Source: an uncultured Prevotellaceae bacterium
Lineage (GTDB): Bacteria > Bacteroidota > Bacteroidia > Bacteroidales > Muribaculaceae
Direction: 5' to 3'
Length of the DNA stretch: 5,256 bases
NCBI GenBank assembly: GCA_945983195.1
Contig: CAMFSS010000180.1
Coordinates: forward strand, 1 to 5,256
Every line of letters starts with the position of its first letter. Within the stretch, counting starts at the first letter, position 1. A model generated the notes under the pieces. The model was not told the DNA's origin. It was given only the letters and a program-made list of their open reading frames with translations, and did not search any database. Below, piece after piece: positions 1-5,256 of the stretch. Both the position numbers and the translations under genes were made by a program.

Positions 1-2102
1 GGACAAACGTATGCACACTTGTTACACTGAATACAGTTTTCAGCATCCCACTCAGGAACAAATGCCGATACACCACGCTTCTCATATTTTGCTGTGCCGT
101 TCTCCCAAACTCCATCAGGATTCTTAGTGAATGCCGATACGGGGAGAAGGTCACCATCCTGTGCATTGATAGGACGGACAATATCCTGAATGAATGCAGG
201 AGCATCGTCGGTAGCACCCTTAGTCACTTCGAGCTGCGACCATGCCGGGTCAACGGCGAGTGTCTTGTATTCGCCACCGCGGTCAACGGCTGCATAGTTC
301 TTGTTGACAACGTCCTCACCCTTCTTGCAGTATGACTTCACAATGAATTTCTTCATCTGCTCCACTGCAAGATCAACGGGGATAACTTCGGTGATACGGA
401 AGAATGCCGACTGAAGGATAGTGTTGGTGCGGTTGCCAAGTCCTATTTCCTGTGCAATCTTGGTTGCATTGATGTAATATACGGTGATATTGTTGTCGGC
501 AAAGTATTTCTTCACCTTGTTAGGCAGGTTGGCAGCAAGCTCATCGCCTTCCCAAATGGTATTGAGAAGGAATGTTCCGTTCTTCTGCAAACCGCGTGTC
601 ACATCGTACATATTGAGGTAAGCCTGAACGTGGCAAGCCACGAAGTTTGGCGTAGTCACAAGATATGTAGAGCGGATTGGCTCATCGCCAAAGCGGAGGT
701 GCGAGCAAGTGAAACCGCCCGATTTCTTCGAGTCGTATGAGAAGTATGCCTGGCAATATTTGTCGGTGTTGTCACCGATAATCTTCACTGAGTTCTTGTT
801 TGCACCTACAGTACCATCGGCACCAAGTCCGTAGAACTTAGCCTGGAACATTCCCTTGCCACCGAGTGCCACCTCTTCCTTCTGCGGAAGCGAAGTGAAG
901 GTGACATCATCATTGATGCCAAGAGTGAAGTGGTCCTTAGGCATTGGCAGAGCAAGATTCTCATATACCGAAAGAATCTGTGCCGGAGTAGTGTCCTTAG
1001 AGCCAAGACCGAAGCGACCGCCTACGATAAGCGGAGCATTCTCCTTGCCATAGAAGCAGTCCTTAACATCGAGGTAAAGCGGCTCGCCATTGGCTCCCGG
1101 CTCCTTGGTGCGGTCGAGCACGGCAATGCGCTTGGCTGTTGCCGGAACGGCTGCAAGGAAGTGCTTTGCCGAGAACGGACGATACAGGTGTACTGAAACC
1201 AAGCCCACCTTCTCACCCTGTGCTGCAAGGTGGTCGATAGTCTCGCGGATAGCCTCAGTTACCGAACCCATAGCGATAATCACACGCTCAGCATCGGCTG
1301 CTCCATAGTAGTCGAAGAGGTGATAGTGGCGGCCGGTGATTTCGGCTACCTTGTTCATGTAGTCCTCTACGATTTCAGGAACGGCGTTATAGTATTCATT
1401 CGACGACTCACGGTGCTGGAAGAATACATCGGGATTCTCAGCTGTACCGCGGGTTGAAGGATTCTCAGGGCTGAGTGCACGCTTGCGGAAGTCGCTAAGA
1501 GCGTCCTGGTCGATGAGGGCAGCCAAATCGTCCTGGTCGATAGCCTCAATCTTCTGAATCTCATGCGAAGTGCGGCAACCGTCGAAGAAGTTTACAAACT
1601 GTACTTTCGACTTGATTGTCGAGAGGTGTGCCACGCCGGCAAGATCCATAACCTCCTGCACCGAGCCTTCGCAAAGCATGGCGAAACCTGTCTGGCGGGT
1701 CGACATAACATCCTGGTGGTCACCGAAAATACAGAGTGCATGCGAAGCAAGTGTGCGTGCCGATACGTGGAATACGCATGGAAGCAACTCTCCCGCGATC
1801 TTATACATGTTAGGAATCATGAGGAGCAGACCCTGCGAAGCAGTGTAGGTTGTGGTCAACGCTCCTGCCTGAAGCGAACCGTGTACTGCACCTGCTGCGC
1901 CACCTTCCGACTGCATCTCCTGCACCAGAACTGTTTCTCCAAAGATGTTCTTTCTTCCGGCGGCAGCCCACTCATCTACGTGTTCAGCCATTGTCGACGA
2001 CGGGGTAATCGGGTAAATGGCAGCTACTTCTGTGAACATGTAGCTCACATGTGCAGCAGCCTGATTACCATCGCACGTCATGAATTTCTTTTCTTTACCC
2101 AT
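1..2102 (-). CDS. nifJ: Pyruvate:ferredoxin (flavodoxin) oxidoreductase, N-terminal ~700 residues (partial, 3' end off the left edge)
   Basis: The enzyme oxidatively decarboxylates pyruvate with CoA to acetyl-CoA and CO2, passing electrons to ferredoxin or flavodoxin in the cytoplasm; in anaerobes it links glycolysis to acetate and reducing power. I translated the minus strand from ATG at 2102 and the frame stays open for 700 full codons to position 3. Visible landmarks: YPITPSS (residues 30-36; T33 matches the pyruvate-contacting Thr), QEMQSEGGAAGA with E66 in the place of the thiamine-diphosphate Glu, SAR with R116, then GDHQDV near 128; the GLGADGTVGANKNS segment of the gamma-type domain (425-438); an EKR motif (674-676); and the start of the ferredoxin-like domain, with C690, C693, C696 and C700 as CxxCxxCxxxC. 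Family members are about 1170-1230 residues, so roughly 60% is present. No frameshift was seen. MGKEKKF is a normal start; a Met also lies at residue 8. The leader is A/T-rich without a Shine-Dalgarno, as usual in Bacteroidetes. Confidence 0.97.
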   Translation of the reverse strand, partial: MGKEKKFMTCDGNQAAAHVSYMFTEVAAIYPITPSSTMAEHVDEWAAAGRKNIFGETVLVQEMQSEGGAAGAVHGSLQAGALTTTYTASQGLLLMIPNMYKIAGELLPCVFHVSARTLASHALCIFGDHQDVMSTRQTGFAMLCEGSVQEVMDLAGVAHLSTIKSKVQFVNFFDGCRTSHEIQKIEAIDQDDLAALIDQDALSDFRKRALSPENPSTRGTAENPDVFFQHRESSNEYYNAVPEIVEDYMNKVAEITGRHYHLFDYYGAADAERVIIAMGSVTEAIRETIDHLAAQGEKVGLVSVHLYRPFSAKHFLAAVPATAKRIAVLDRTKEPGANGEPLYLDVKDCFYGKENAPLIVGGRFGLGSKDTTPAQILSVYENLALPMPKDHFTLGINDDVTFTSLPQKEEVALGGKGMFQAKFYGLGADGTVGANKNSVKIIGDNTDKYCQAYFSYDSKKSGGFTCSHLRFGDEPIRSTYLVTTPNFVACHVQAYLNMYDVTRGLQKNGTFLLNTIWEGDELAANLPNKVKKYFADNNITVYYINATKIAQEIGLGNRTNTILQSAFFRITEVIPVDLAVEQMKKFIVKSYCKKGEDVVNKNYAAVDRGGEYKTLAVDPAWSQLEVTKGATDDAPAFIQDIVRPINAQDGDLLPVSAFTKNPDGVWENGTAKYEKRGVSAFVPEWDAENCIQCNKCAYVC

Positions 2103-2204
2103 AATAATTTTATCAATTAAAATAAAAAAGTTCTTCTATTGAGTTATTGGTGTTGGCATGGTGTTGCATAGCCTGTCGGTAAGGTGACGCAACCTTCCAC
2201 AATC
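2103..2204 (-). promoter_or_regulatory. nifJ 5' leader with a tandem repeat and small hairpins
   Basis: This is the approximately 100-nt untranslated leader predicted from the promoter just upstream. Read on the plus strand it contains a head-to-tail near-repeat, GGTGTTGGCAT (2149-2159) followed directly by GGTGTTGCAT (2160-2169). It also has an inverted repeat AAGGT/ACCTT around a 6-nt loop (2181-2196), and an A/T-only inverted repeat ATTTTA/TAAAAT (2107-2123) that ends four bases before the start codon. No known riboswitch fold was recognised. The A/T hairpin would be weak, and the A-rich tract before the ATG is the usual translation-start context in this phylum. Confidence 0.35.
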
Positions 2205-2210
2205 AACACG

Positions 2211-2241
2211 CGAAGATACTAAATTTTATCCATTATTCAAA
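2211..2241 (-). promoter_or_regulatory. Bacteroidetes-type promoter for nifJ
   Basis: On the minus strand there is a -33 element TTTG (2241-2238) and a -7 element TATCTTCG (2218-2211), separated by exactly 19 bp. The Bacteroides housekeeping consensus is TTTG, 19-21 bp, TAnnTTTG; only one base of the -7 box differs (C for T). Transcription would start near 2204, giving a leader of about 100 nt. It lies between the M16 stop codon and nifJ, so nifJ can be transcribed independently of the upstream genes. Confidence 0.7.
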
Positions 2242-2309
2242 GCAAATTTTTGCATTATCAGTGTCGCTCTCTCCATATTGACGTAAAGAAACATTTGCAG
2301 TTTCGATAT

Positions 2310-2340
2310 AAAACAACCGCGCAACACCGGCGAAAGCGCC
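2310..2340 (-). terminator. Possible weak intrinsic terminator downstream of the M16 peptidase gene
   Basis: On the minus strand a GGCG-CTTT-CGCC hairpin (2340-2329) is followed after about 12 nt by the T-rich stretch TTGTTTTATAT (2318-2308). A second perfect hairpin, CCGTC-GGCCT-GACGG (2375-2361), overlaps the M16 stop codon. Neither has the ideal form of a stem directly followed by a U-run, so transcription ending here is plausible rather than shown. The position is right for the end of the three-gene unit, just before the nifJ promoter. Confidence 0.3.
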
Positions 2341-2363
2341 ACCAATCCTAAGACCGGCTTCCG

Positions 2364-3602
2364 TCAGGCCGACGGTCCGTAATAAAGGCGTGTCTCATTG
2401 TCAAAAGTAAATATCCCGGCTGCTACACGCTGAATGTCGGCAGCAGTCAGTGCCCGGTAACGCGACAGCTCGGTATTTATGTCATCGGCACTGCCTATAA
2501 GCTCATGGTAGCACAGTTTCGATGCCATCTCGGCATAGCTCACGTTCTCAAAGCTCTCTTTCGACTCAAATTTGTTGACAAATTTATCCACCTCATATTG
2601 GCTCACACCTTCCGACACAAGGCGCTGCAACTCACGGTCGACCACTTCGTTAGCCTCATCAAAGCTTGCACCGGGGCACAACCGTCCTTTCACCACCAGC
2701 ATTCCCGGGTCGATTGACCCCCAAATCGAGGCATCAAGATCGGTGAAAATGTCGGTCTGCATAAGCACATTCCGGAAAAAGCGTGCCGAGTTTCCGTTGG
2801 CAAGTATATCGCTGATTATATCGCTTGCATGGTAGTCAGAGTCGAGCCTGCCACACATGTGATACGCCTTCACAATCATATTTTGTGGCGTATCGGCATG
2901 GTGCACTATGCATCTTTGCTCGGTCTGCCGAGGCTCGGTCGGTATGCTTCGTGGAGTTATGGCGCGACGCGGTATGTGTGCAAACCATTTCTCCGCAAGC
3001 TCCACTGCTCGCTCAAAGTCTACGTTACCCGAAATGCACAGAATGGCATTGTTGGGCGCATAGTGACTGTAGAAAAAATCGCGCGCGGTGTCGATTGTCA
3101 CACCCTCAATGTCTGAAACTTTCTCGCCAATCACAGGCCAGCGATAGGAGTGTTGTCTGAAAGCCTTTGCACGCACCAAATGCGACACGTCGCCATAGGG
3201 AACATTCAGGCAGCGTTGTTTGAACTCCTCAATTACCACGCTCTTTTGAGCGTCAAGACTGCGCTGAGTTAATGCCAGGCAATTCATTCGGTCGCTCTCA
3301 AGCCAAAATGCAGTCTCTGCATTGTGAGTCGGGAGTATGTCATAGAAGTTGGTCACGTCATCACTGGTCCAGGCATTGCTCTCCCCTCCCGCCATCTGAA
3401 GTGGCGTATCGAAATCGGGTATGTGTTCCGACCCGCCAAACATCAAGTGCTCAAAAAGGTGTGCCAATCCGGTGCAGCCTGGAGTCTCATCGCGCGCCCC
3501 TACATCGTAGAGCACATTCACAGCCACCATCTGGGTGGTAGCGTCGTAATAATGCAAAAGACGCAGCCCATTATCGAGCGTATGTTTCCTCACTTCCACC
3601 AT
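2364..3602 (-). CDS. M16 family (insulinase/pitrilysin-type) zinc metallopeptidase, 412 aa
   Basis: A zinc-dependent peptidase of the M16 clan with the inverted HxxEH motif. H48, E51 and H52 sit in HLFEH; E126 in VVIEEFKQR, 78 residues downstream, is the expected third zinc ligand. NAWTS (76-80) and FYDILP (86-91) are the usual conserved strand and substrate-edge segments. Residues ~10-155 form the catalytic M16 domain and ~165-345 the second (M16_C) domain, including NSARFFRNVL (271-280). At 412 residues it is the size of a single half-enzyme (M16B type), which normally works as a dimer. No signal peptide or membrane segment is visible, so the chain appears cytoplasmic. The catalytic residues are intact, unlike the inactive partner subunits of this family. 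It follows the isomerase gene after 110 bp and is probably the last gene of that unit. The substrate cannot be inferred. Confidence 0.93.
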   Translation of the reverse strand: MVEVRKHTLDNGLRLLHYYDATTQMVAVNVLYDVGARDETPGCTGLAHLFEHLMFGGSEHIPDFDTPLQMAGGESNAWTSDDVTNFYDILPTHNAETAFWLESDRMNCLALTQRSLDAQKSVVIEEFKQRCLNVPYGDVSHLVRAKAFRQHSYRWPVIGEKVSDIEGVTIDTARDFFYSHYAPNNAILCISGNVDFERAVELAEKWFAHIPRRAITPRSIPTEPRQTEQRCIVHHADTPQNMIVKAYHMCGRLDSDYHASDIISDILANGNSARFFRNVLMQTDIFTDLDASIWGSIDPGMLVVKGRLCPGASFDEANEVVDRELQRLVSEGVSQYEVDKFVNKFESKESFENVSYAEMASKLCYHELIGSADDINTELSRYRALTAADIQRVAAGIFTFDNETRLYYGPSA

Positions 3603-3634
3603 TTGCAGGCTTTATAATTATGGATTTTGCGAGC

Positions 3635-3668
3635 CCTGCACCGATGCTGCATGACGCATCAGTGCAGG
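3635..3668 (-). other. Strong intergenic RNA hairpin between the isomerase and M16 genes
   Basis: In the minus-strand transcript the arms CCTGCACTGATGC (3668-3656) and GCATCGGTGCAGG (3647-3635) pair over 13 positions with a single G-U wobble, around an 8-nt loop GTCATGCA. Stem and loop lie wholly in the 110-bp gap between the isomerase stop and the M16 start. No U-run follows the stem on the minus strand, so it is not a classical intrinsic terminator. On the plus strand the wobble becomes a C-A mismatch, which favours a minus-strand RNA. It could be an mRNA stability or processing element, a partial terminator, or a translation control element. The structure is directly visible; the role is inferred. 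Confidence 0.6.
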
Positions 3669-3712
3669 CATTATTAATTCTTGCTACAGCCGTATCAATT
3701 GCGGTAAAAATT

Positions 3713-4594
3713 TCACTTCACAATTTTCATTGTGATTACCTTCACGTCGGTCACAGGGCGGTCGGCTTGTCCGGTTTCTACACACTCTATCTTGTCGACA
3801 ACCTCCATTCCTTTAACCACCTCTCCAAATACAGTGTATTGTCCGTCGAGATGCGGTGCTCCACCCAATGTGGTATAGGCATCAATTTGAGCCTGCGTGA
3901 ATTTCACAGGATTCTTTGCAACCTCCTGCTCGGTTAGCTCAATGAGTTCGTTCTGGAGCTTGGTCAGACCGGCTGTGTCACCTGCCATACGCATCTTCAT
4001 CACATCCTTGCGACGCGGTGCTACCAGTGCCTCAAATGTCTGCTGGCGCTTCTGGTCGTTCATCCGCTCCTCCATCATCGACACCATGTCGGCAGTGTAC
4101 TTCCTGCCGGTGACTATGTAGAATTGCGACCCCGATGAGCGTCGCTCGGGATTCACATTGTCGCCTGTGCGTGCTGCTGCAAGTGCTCCACGCTTGTGGA
4201 AATATTCAGGGTAGACTATTTCAGCCTCTATGGTATAGCCGGGGTCGCCCGAACCAAGCATTTCGCCCGGTGCAGCGTTCTTCGACTTCGGATCGCCCGT
4301 CTGAATCATGAAATCCTTTATTACTCGATGGAAAAGCACTCCATCATAGTATTTGTCGTTCACAAGCTTCACGAAGTTGTCGCGGTGCTTGGGTGTGTTG
4401 TTGTAGAGTGCGACTTCTATGTCGCCAAGCGATGTGCTGATGAGCACGTGTGTGCAATTTGTGTCGGTTGTATTCATTTTTTGTTCTGTTTTGGTTTCGG
4501 CAGCCGATGAATCTCCACTTTGGCGGTTCCCGGTCATTGAGCATGAAGCTGCGGCAAGCACCGCAAGCATCACACTGAGCATAATCTTTTTCAT
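3713..4594 (-). CDS. Cyclophilin-type peptidyl-prolyl cis-trans isomerase, lipoprotein, 293 aa
   Basis: Catalyses cis-trans isomerisation of Xaa-Pro bonds, probably helping proteins fold in the periplasm. The N-terminus is a lipoprotein signal: MKK, a hydrophobic stretch, and AASC with lipidation expected at C18. The next residues (SMTG) lack the acidic surface-export signal known in Bacteroidetes, so a periplasm-facing anchor is likely. After a polar linker (~19-46) comes the cyclophilin fold (~48-293). FHRVIKDFMIQTGDP (88-102) carries catalytic R90 plus F95, M96 and Q98; GSQFYIVT (155-162) and LDGQYTVFGEVVKGMEVVDKIE (249-270) complete the core. The positions of human CypA Trp121 and His126 are replaced by His248 and Tyr253, common in bacterial members. 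Roughly 80 charged, helical-looking residues (~165-246) are inserted before the last core motif, a lengthening I know from Bacteroidetes homologues. The start lies 21 bp after the upstream stop codon, consistent with cotranscription. Confidence 0.95.
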   Translation of the reverse strand: MKKIMLSVMLAVLAAASCSMTGNRQSGDSSAAETKTEQKMNTTDTNCTHVLISTSLGDIEVALYNNTPKHRDNFVKLVNDKYYDGVLFHRVIKDFMIQTGDPKSKNAAPGEMLGSGDPGYTIEAEIVYPEYFHKRGALAAARTGDNVNPERRSSGSQFYIVTGRKYTADMVSMMEERMNDQKRQQTFEALVAPRRKDVMKMRMAGDTAGLTKLQNELIELTEQEVAKNPVKFTQAQIDAYTTLGGAPHLDGQYTVFGEVVKGMEVVDKIECVETGQADRPVTDVKVITMKIVK

Positions 4595-4615
4595 AAATCT
4601 TGCAGATTAATATGT

Positions 4616-4993
4616 TTAGATACCTTTGGCAGGATACAGACGCTTGTATATTCGGCGGAAATTGTCGTCAGTCGCGCTCAGCTCCGAGGCGTGGTCTGCA
4701 TAGTCGGCACCCCATAGCCCGGCTATCAGGTCGGGAAGATAGCTGTGCTCACGGTCCTTGTCGATTGCCGCCTTCACAAGCGTATCAATTGATGCTGCGT
4801 ATTTGTCGGCATCAATGGCATGCAGATAGCGTGCAGTGCTTGCCACAAACTGTCCGGTTTGGTCCACCGCTATCATATTATCCACCAATTCAGGCATGAT
4901 GTCGTCAATGGCATCAATATTATTGGCTATATATTCGTAGGTCAACAGTCCGTTAGGGTCTCTGCTTAGTTTCTTTTTCAAATCTTCGTCCAT
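4616..4993 (-). CDS. Hypothetical protein, 125 aa, acidic and probably all-helical
   Basis: I do not recognise a characterised family. The protein begins MDEDLKKKLSRDPNGLLTYE and ends RIYKRLYPAKGI. It is rich in Asp and Ala, has no signal peptide, no membrane segment, no Cys and no obvious catalytic motif, so a soluble cytoplasmic helical protein is likely. It is supported as a real gene by the tight fit to the isomerase gene (21-bp gap), a Bacteroidetes -7 element about 50 bp upstream and an A-rich leader. The ATG at 4993 is chosen because it gives the full frame; another ATG five bases upstream (4998) is out of frame and reaches a stop after six codons. It appears to be the first gene of the unit containing the isomerase and the M16 peptidase. 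Function unknown. Confidence 0.8.
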   Translation of the reverse strand: MDEDLKKKLSRDPNGLLTYEYIANNIDAIDDIMPELVDNMIAVDQTGQFVASTARYLHAIDADKYAASIDTLVKAAIDKDREHSYLPDLIAGLWGADYADHASELSATDDNFRRIYKRLYPAKGI

Positions 4994-5040
4994 CGCATTG
5001 ATTTTTTTGTATATGATAATGTAGTCCGATAATTTTATGG

Positions 5041-5048
5041 CAAAGCTA
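5041..5048 (-). promoter_or_regulatory. Probable -7 promoter element for the three-gene minus-strand unit
   Basis: The minus strand reads TAGCTTTG, an exact match to the Bacteroidetes -7 consensus TAnnTTTG, placed 48 bp upstream of the 125-aa protein start. No TTG is found at the expected 19-21 bp upstream, so the -33 element is poor. Transcription would start near 5034, leaving a leader of about 40 nt. No comparable element was found in the 110-bp or 21-bp gaps inside the unit, which supports a single transcript for the three genes. Confidence 0.55.
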
Positions 5049-5069
5049 CGATTTTTTATCCATACATTC

Positions 5070-5100
5070 TTGCTGTTGCCGACAATCTTTGCTATATTTG
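5070..5100 (+). promoter_or_regulatory. Bacteroidetes-type promoter for the cytidylate kinase-like gene
   Basis: A -33 element TTG (5070-5072) is separated by 20 bp from TATATTTG (5093-5100), an exact match to the -7 consensus TAnnTTTG. Transcription would begin near 5107, about 32 nt before the start codon at 5139. It is divergent from the minus-strand -7 element at 5041-5048, so the two units share a 145-bp control region. Confidence 0.65.
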
Positions 5101-5138
5101 AGGTGATTTTTTAGCAAAACCTCTTATTTTTACAGCTT

Positions 5139-5256
5139 ATGGCTACACCAAATCTCAATTACGTTATTACCATCGGTCGTCAATATGGAATCGGAGTAAG
5201 AGAAATAGGACGCATAGTCGCCGAAGCACTGGGTATTAAATACTACGACAAAGAGC
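5139..5256 (+). CDS. Cytidylate kinase-like family protein, N-terminal 39 residues (partial, 3' end off the right edge)
   Basis: The visible chain reads MATPNLNYVITIGRQYGIGV (1-20) then REIGRIVAEALGIKYYDKE (21-39). This matches the opening of the cytidylate-kinase-like family (Cytidylate_kin2), whose members start with a beta strand, a P-loop-like RxyGSGGREIG segment, a helix and then LGIxYYDKEL. Family proteins are about 200 residues, so only the first fifth is seen. They are presumed nucleotide-binding cytoplasmic proteins; activity on CMP is mostly untested and this is not the canonical Cmk. Here the glycine-rich loop reads GIGVREIG (17-24), replacing the common S and second G with I and V. 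The ATG at 5139 follows an A/T-rich leader and fits the promoter about 40 bp upstream. No in-frame stop occurs before the window ends. Confidence 0.85.
   Translation, partial: MATPNLNYVITIGRQYGIGVREIGRIVAEALGIKYYDKE

Noticed and set aside
806..1457. Several 65-88 codon open frames on both strands inside nifJ
   Set aside because: All overlap the verified nifJ reading frame and look like low-complexity by-products of its codon use.
1563..2120. A 185-codon plus-strand open frame antisense to nifJ
   Set aside because: The minus strand encodes an unbroken, motif-rich oxidoreductase over the same bases; the plus-strand product is Cys/His-rich without any family resemblance and has no promoter. 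It is a shadow frame.
2825..3617. Plus-strand open frames of 95-111 codons opposite the M16 gene
   Set aside because: The minus-strand M16 frame has an intact HxxEH motif and full family length; the opposite frames show no recognisable domain.
3635..3668. The intergenic hairpin read as a classical intrinsic terminator
   Set aside because: The minus-strand sequence after the stem is GCTCGCAAAATCC, with no U-run. On the plus strand there is no upstream gene to terminate.
3691..3701. 11-base word CGTATCAATTG repeated at 4781-4791
   Set aside because: One copy is intergenic and one is coding, with no extended similarity and no symmetry beyond CAATTG; it is likely chance.
4600..4899. A 99-codon plus-strand open frame opposite the 125-aa hypothetical gene
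   Set aside because: The minus-strand frame is better placed (21 bp from the next gene, A-rich leader, consensus -7 box). The plus-strand product is Arg/Pro/Ser-rich, as expected of an antisense frame. Since the minus protein is uncharacterised, some doubt remains.
1..5256. Mobile element, CRISPR array, tRNA/rRNA, toxin-antitoxin or defence system
   Set aside because: I looked on both strands for terminal inverted repeats, spaced direct repeats, tRNA-like cloverleaf segments and small paired genes, and saw none. All coding content fits core Bacteroidales genes.

Overview
The window looks like ordinary core chromosome from a member of the order Bacteroidales. A gut Muribaculaceae/Bacteroides-type genome is an inference; the species cannot be read from the sequence. 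The evidence is: A-rich leaders without a clear Shine-Dalgarno before the genes; two promoters matching the Bacteroidetes pattern (-7 TAnnTTTG, -33 TTG/TTTG); a cyclophilin with the long insertion typical of Bacteroidetes lipoprotein isomerases; and a one-chain NifJ-type pyruvate:ferredoxin oxidoreductase.

Layout. Positions 1-2102 (minus) hold the N-terminal ~700 residues of pyruvate:ferredoxin/flavodoxin oxidoreductase (nifJ), whose 3' end lies beyond the left edge. Positions 2103-2363 are intergenic, with a good nifJ promoter (2211-2241), a ~100-nt leader with a short tandem repeat, and small hairpins that may end the upstream operon. Positions 2364-4993 (minus) hold three genes in a row. 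In transcription order these are a 125-aa protein of unknown function (4993-4616), a lipoprotein cyclophilin-type peptidyl-prolyl isomerase (4594-3713, 21 bp downstream) and an M16 zinc peptidase (3602-2364). A strong 13-bp hairpin (3635-3668) lies between the last two. Positions 4994-5138 are a divergent promoter region. From 5139 on the plus strand begins a cytidylate-kinase-like protein cut by the right edge.

How the genes relate. The three-gene unit joins a likely envelope foldase and a peptidase, which suggests a protein-quality role but does not prove one. nifJ has its own promoter and serves anaerobic pyruvate metabolism independently. I found no mobile element, CRISPR array, RNA gene, phage gene or defence system, and no convincing sign of a new system. 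The items most worth a second look are the hairpin before the M16 gene, the uncharacterised 125-aa protein and the altered P-loop-like motif of the kinase-like protein.
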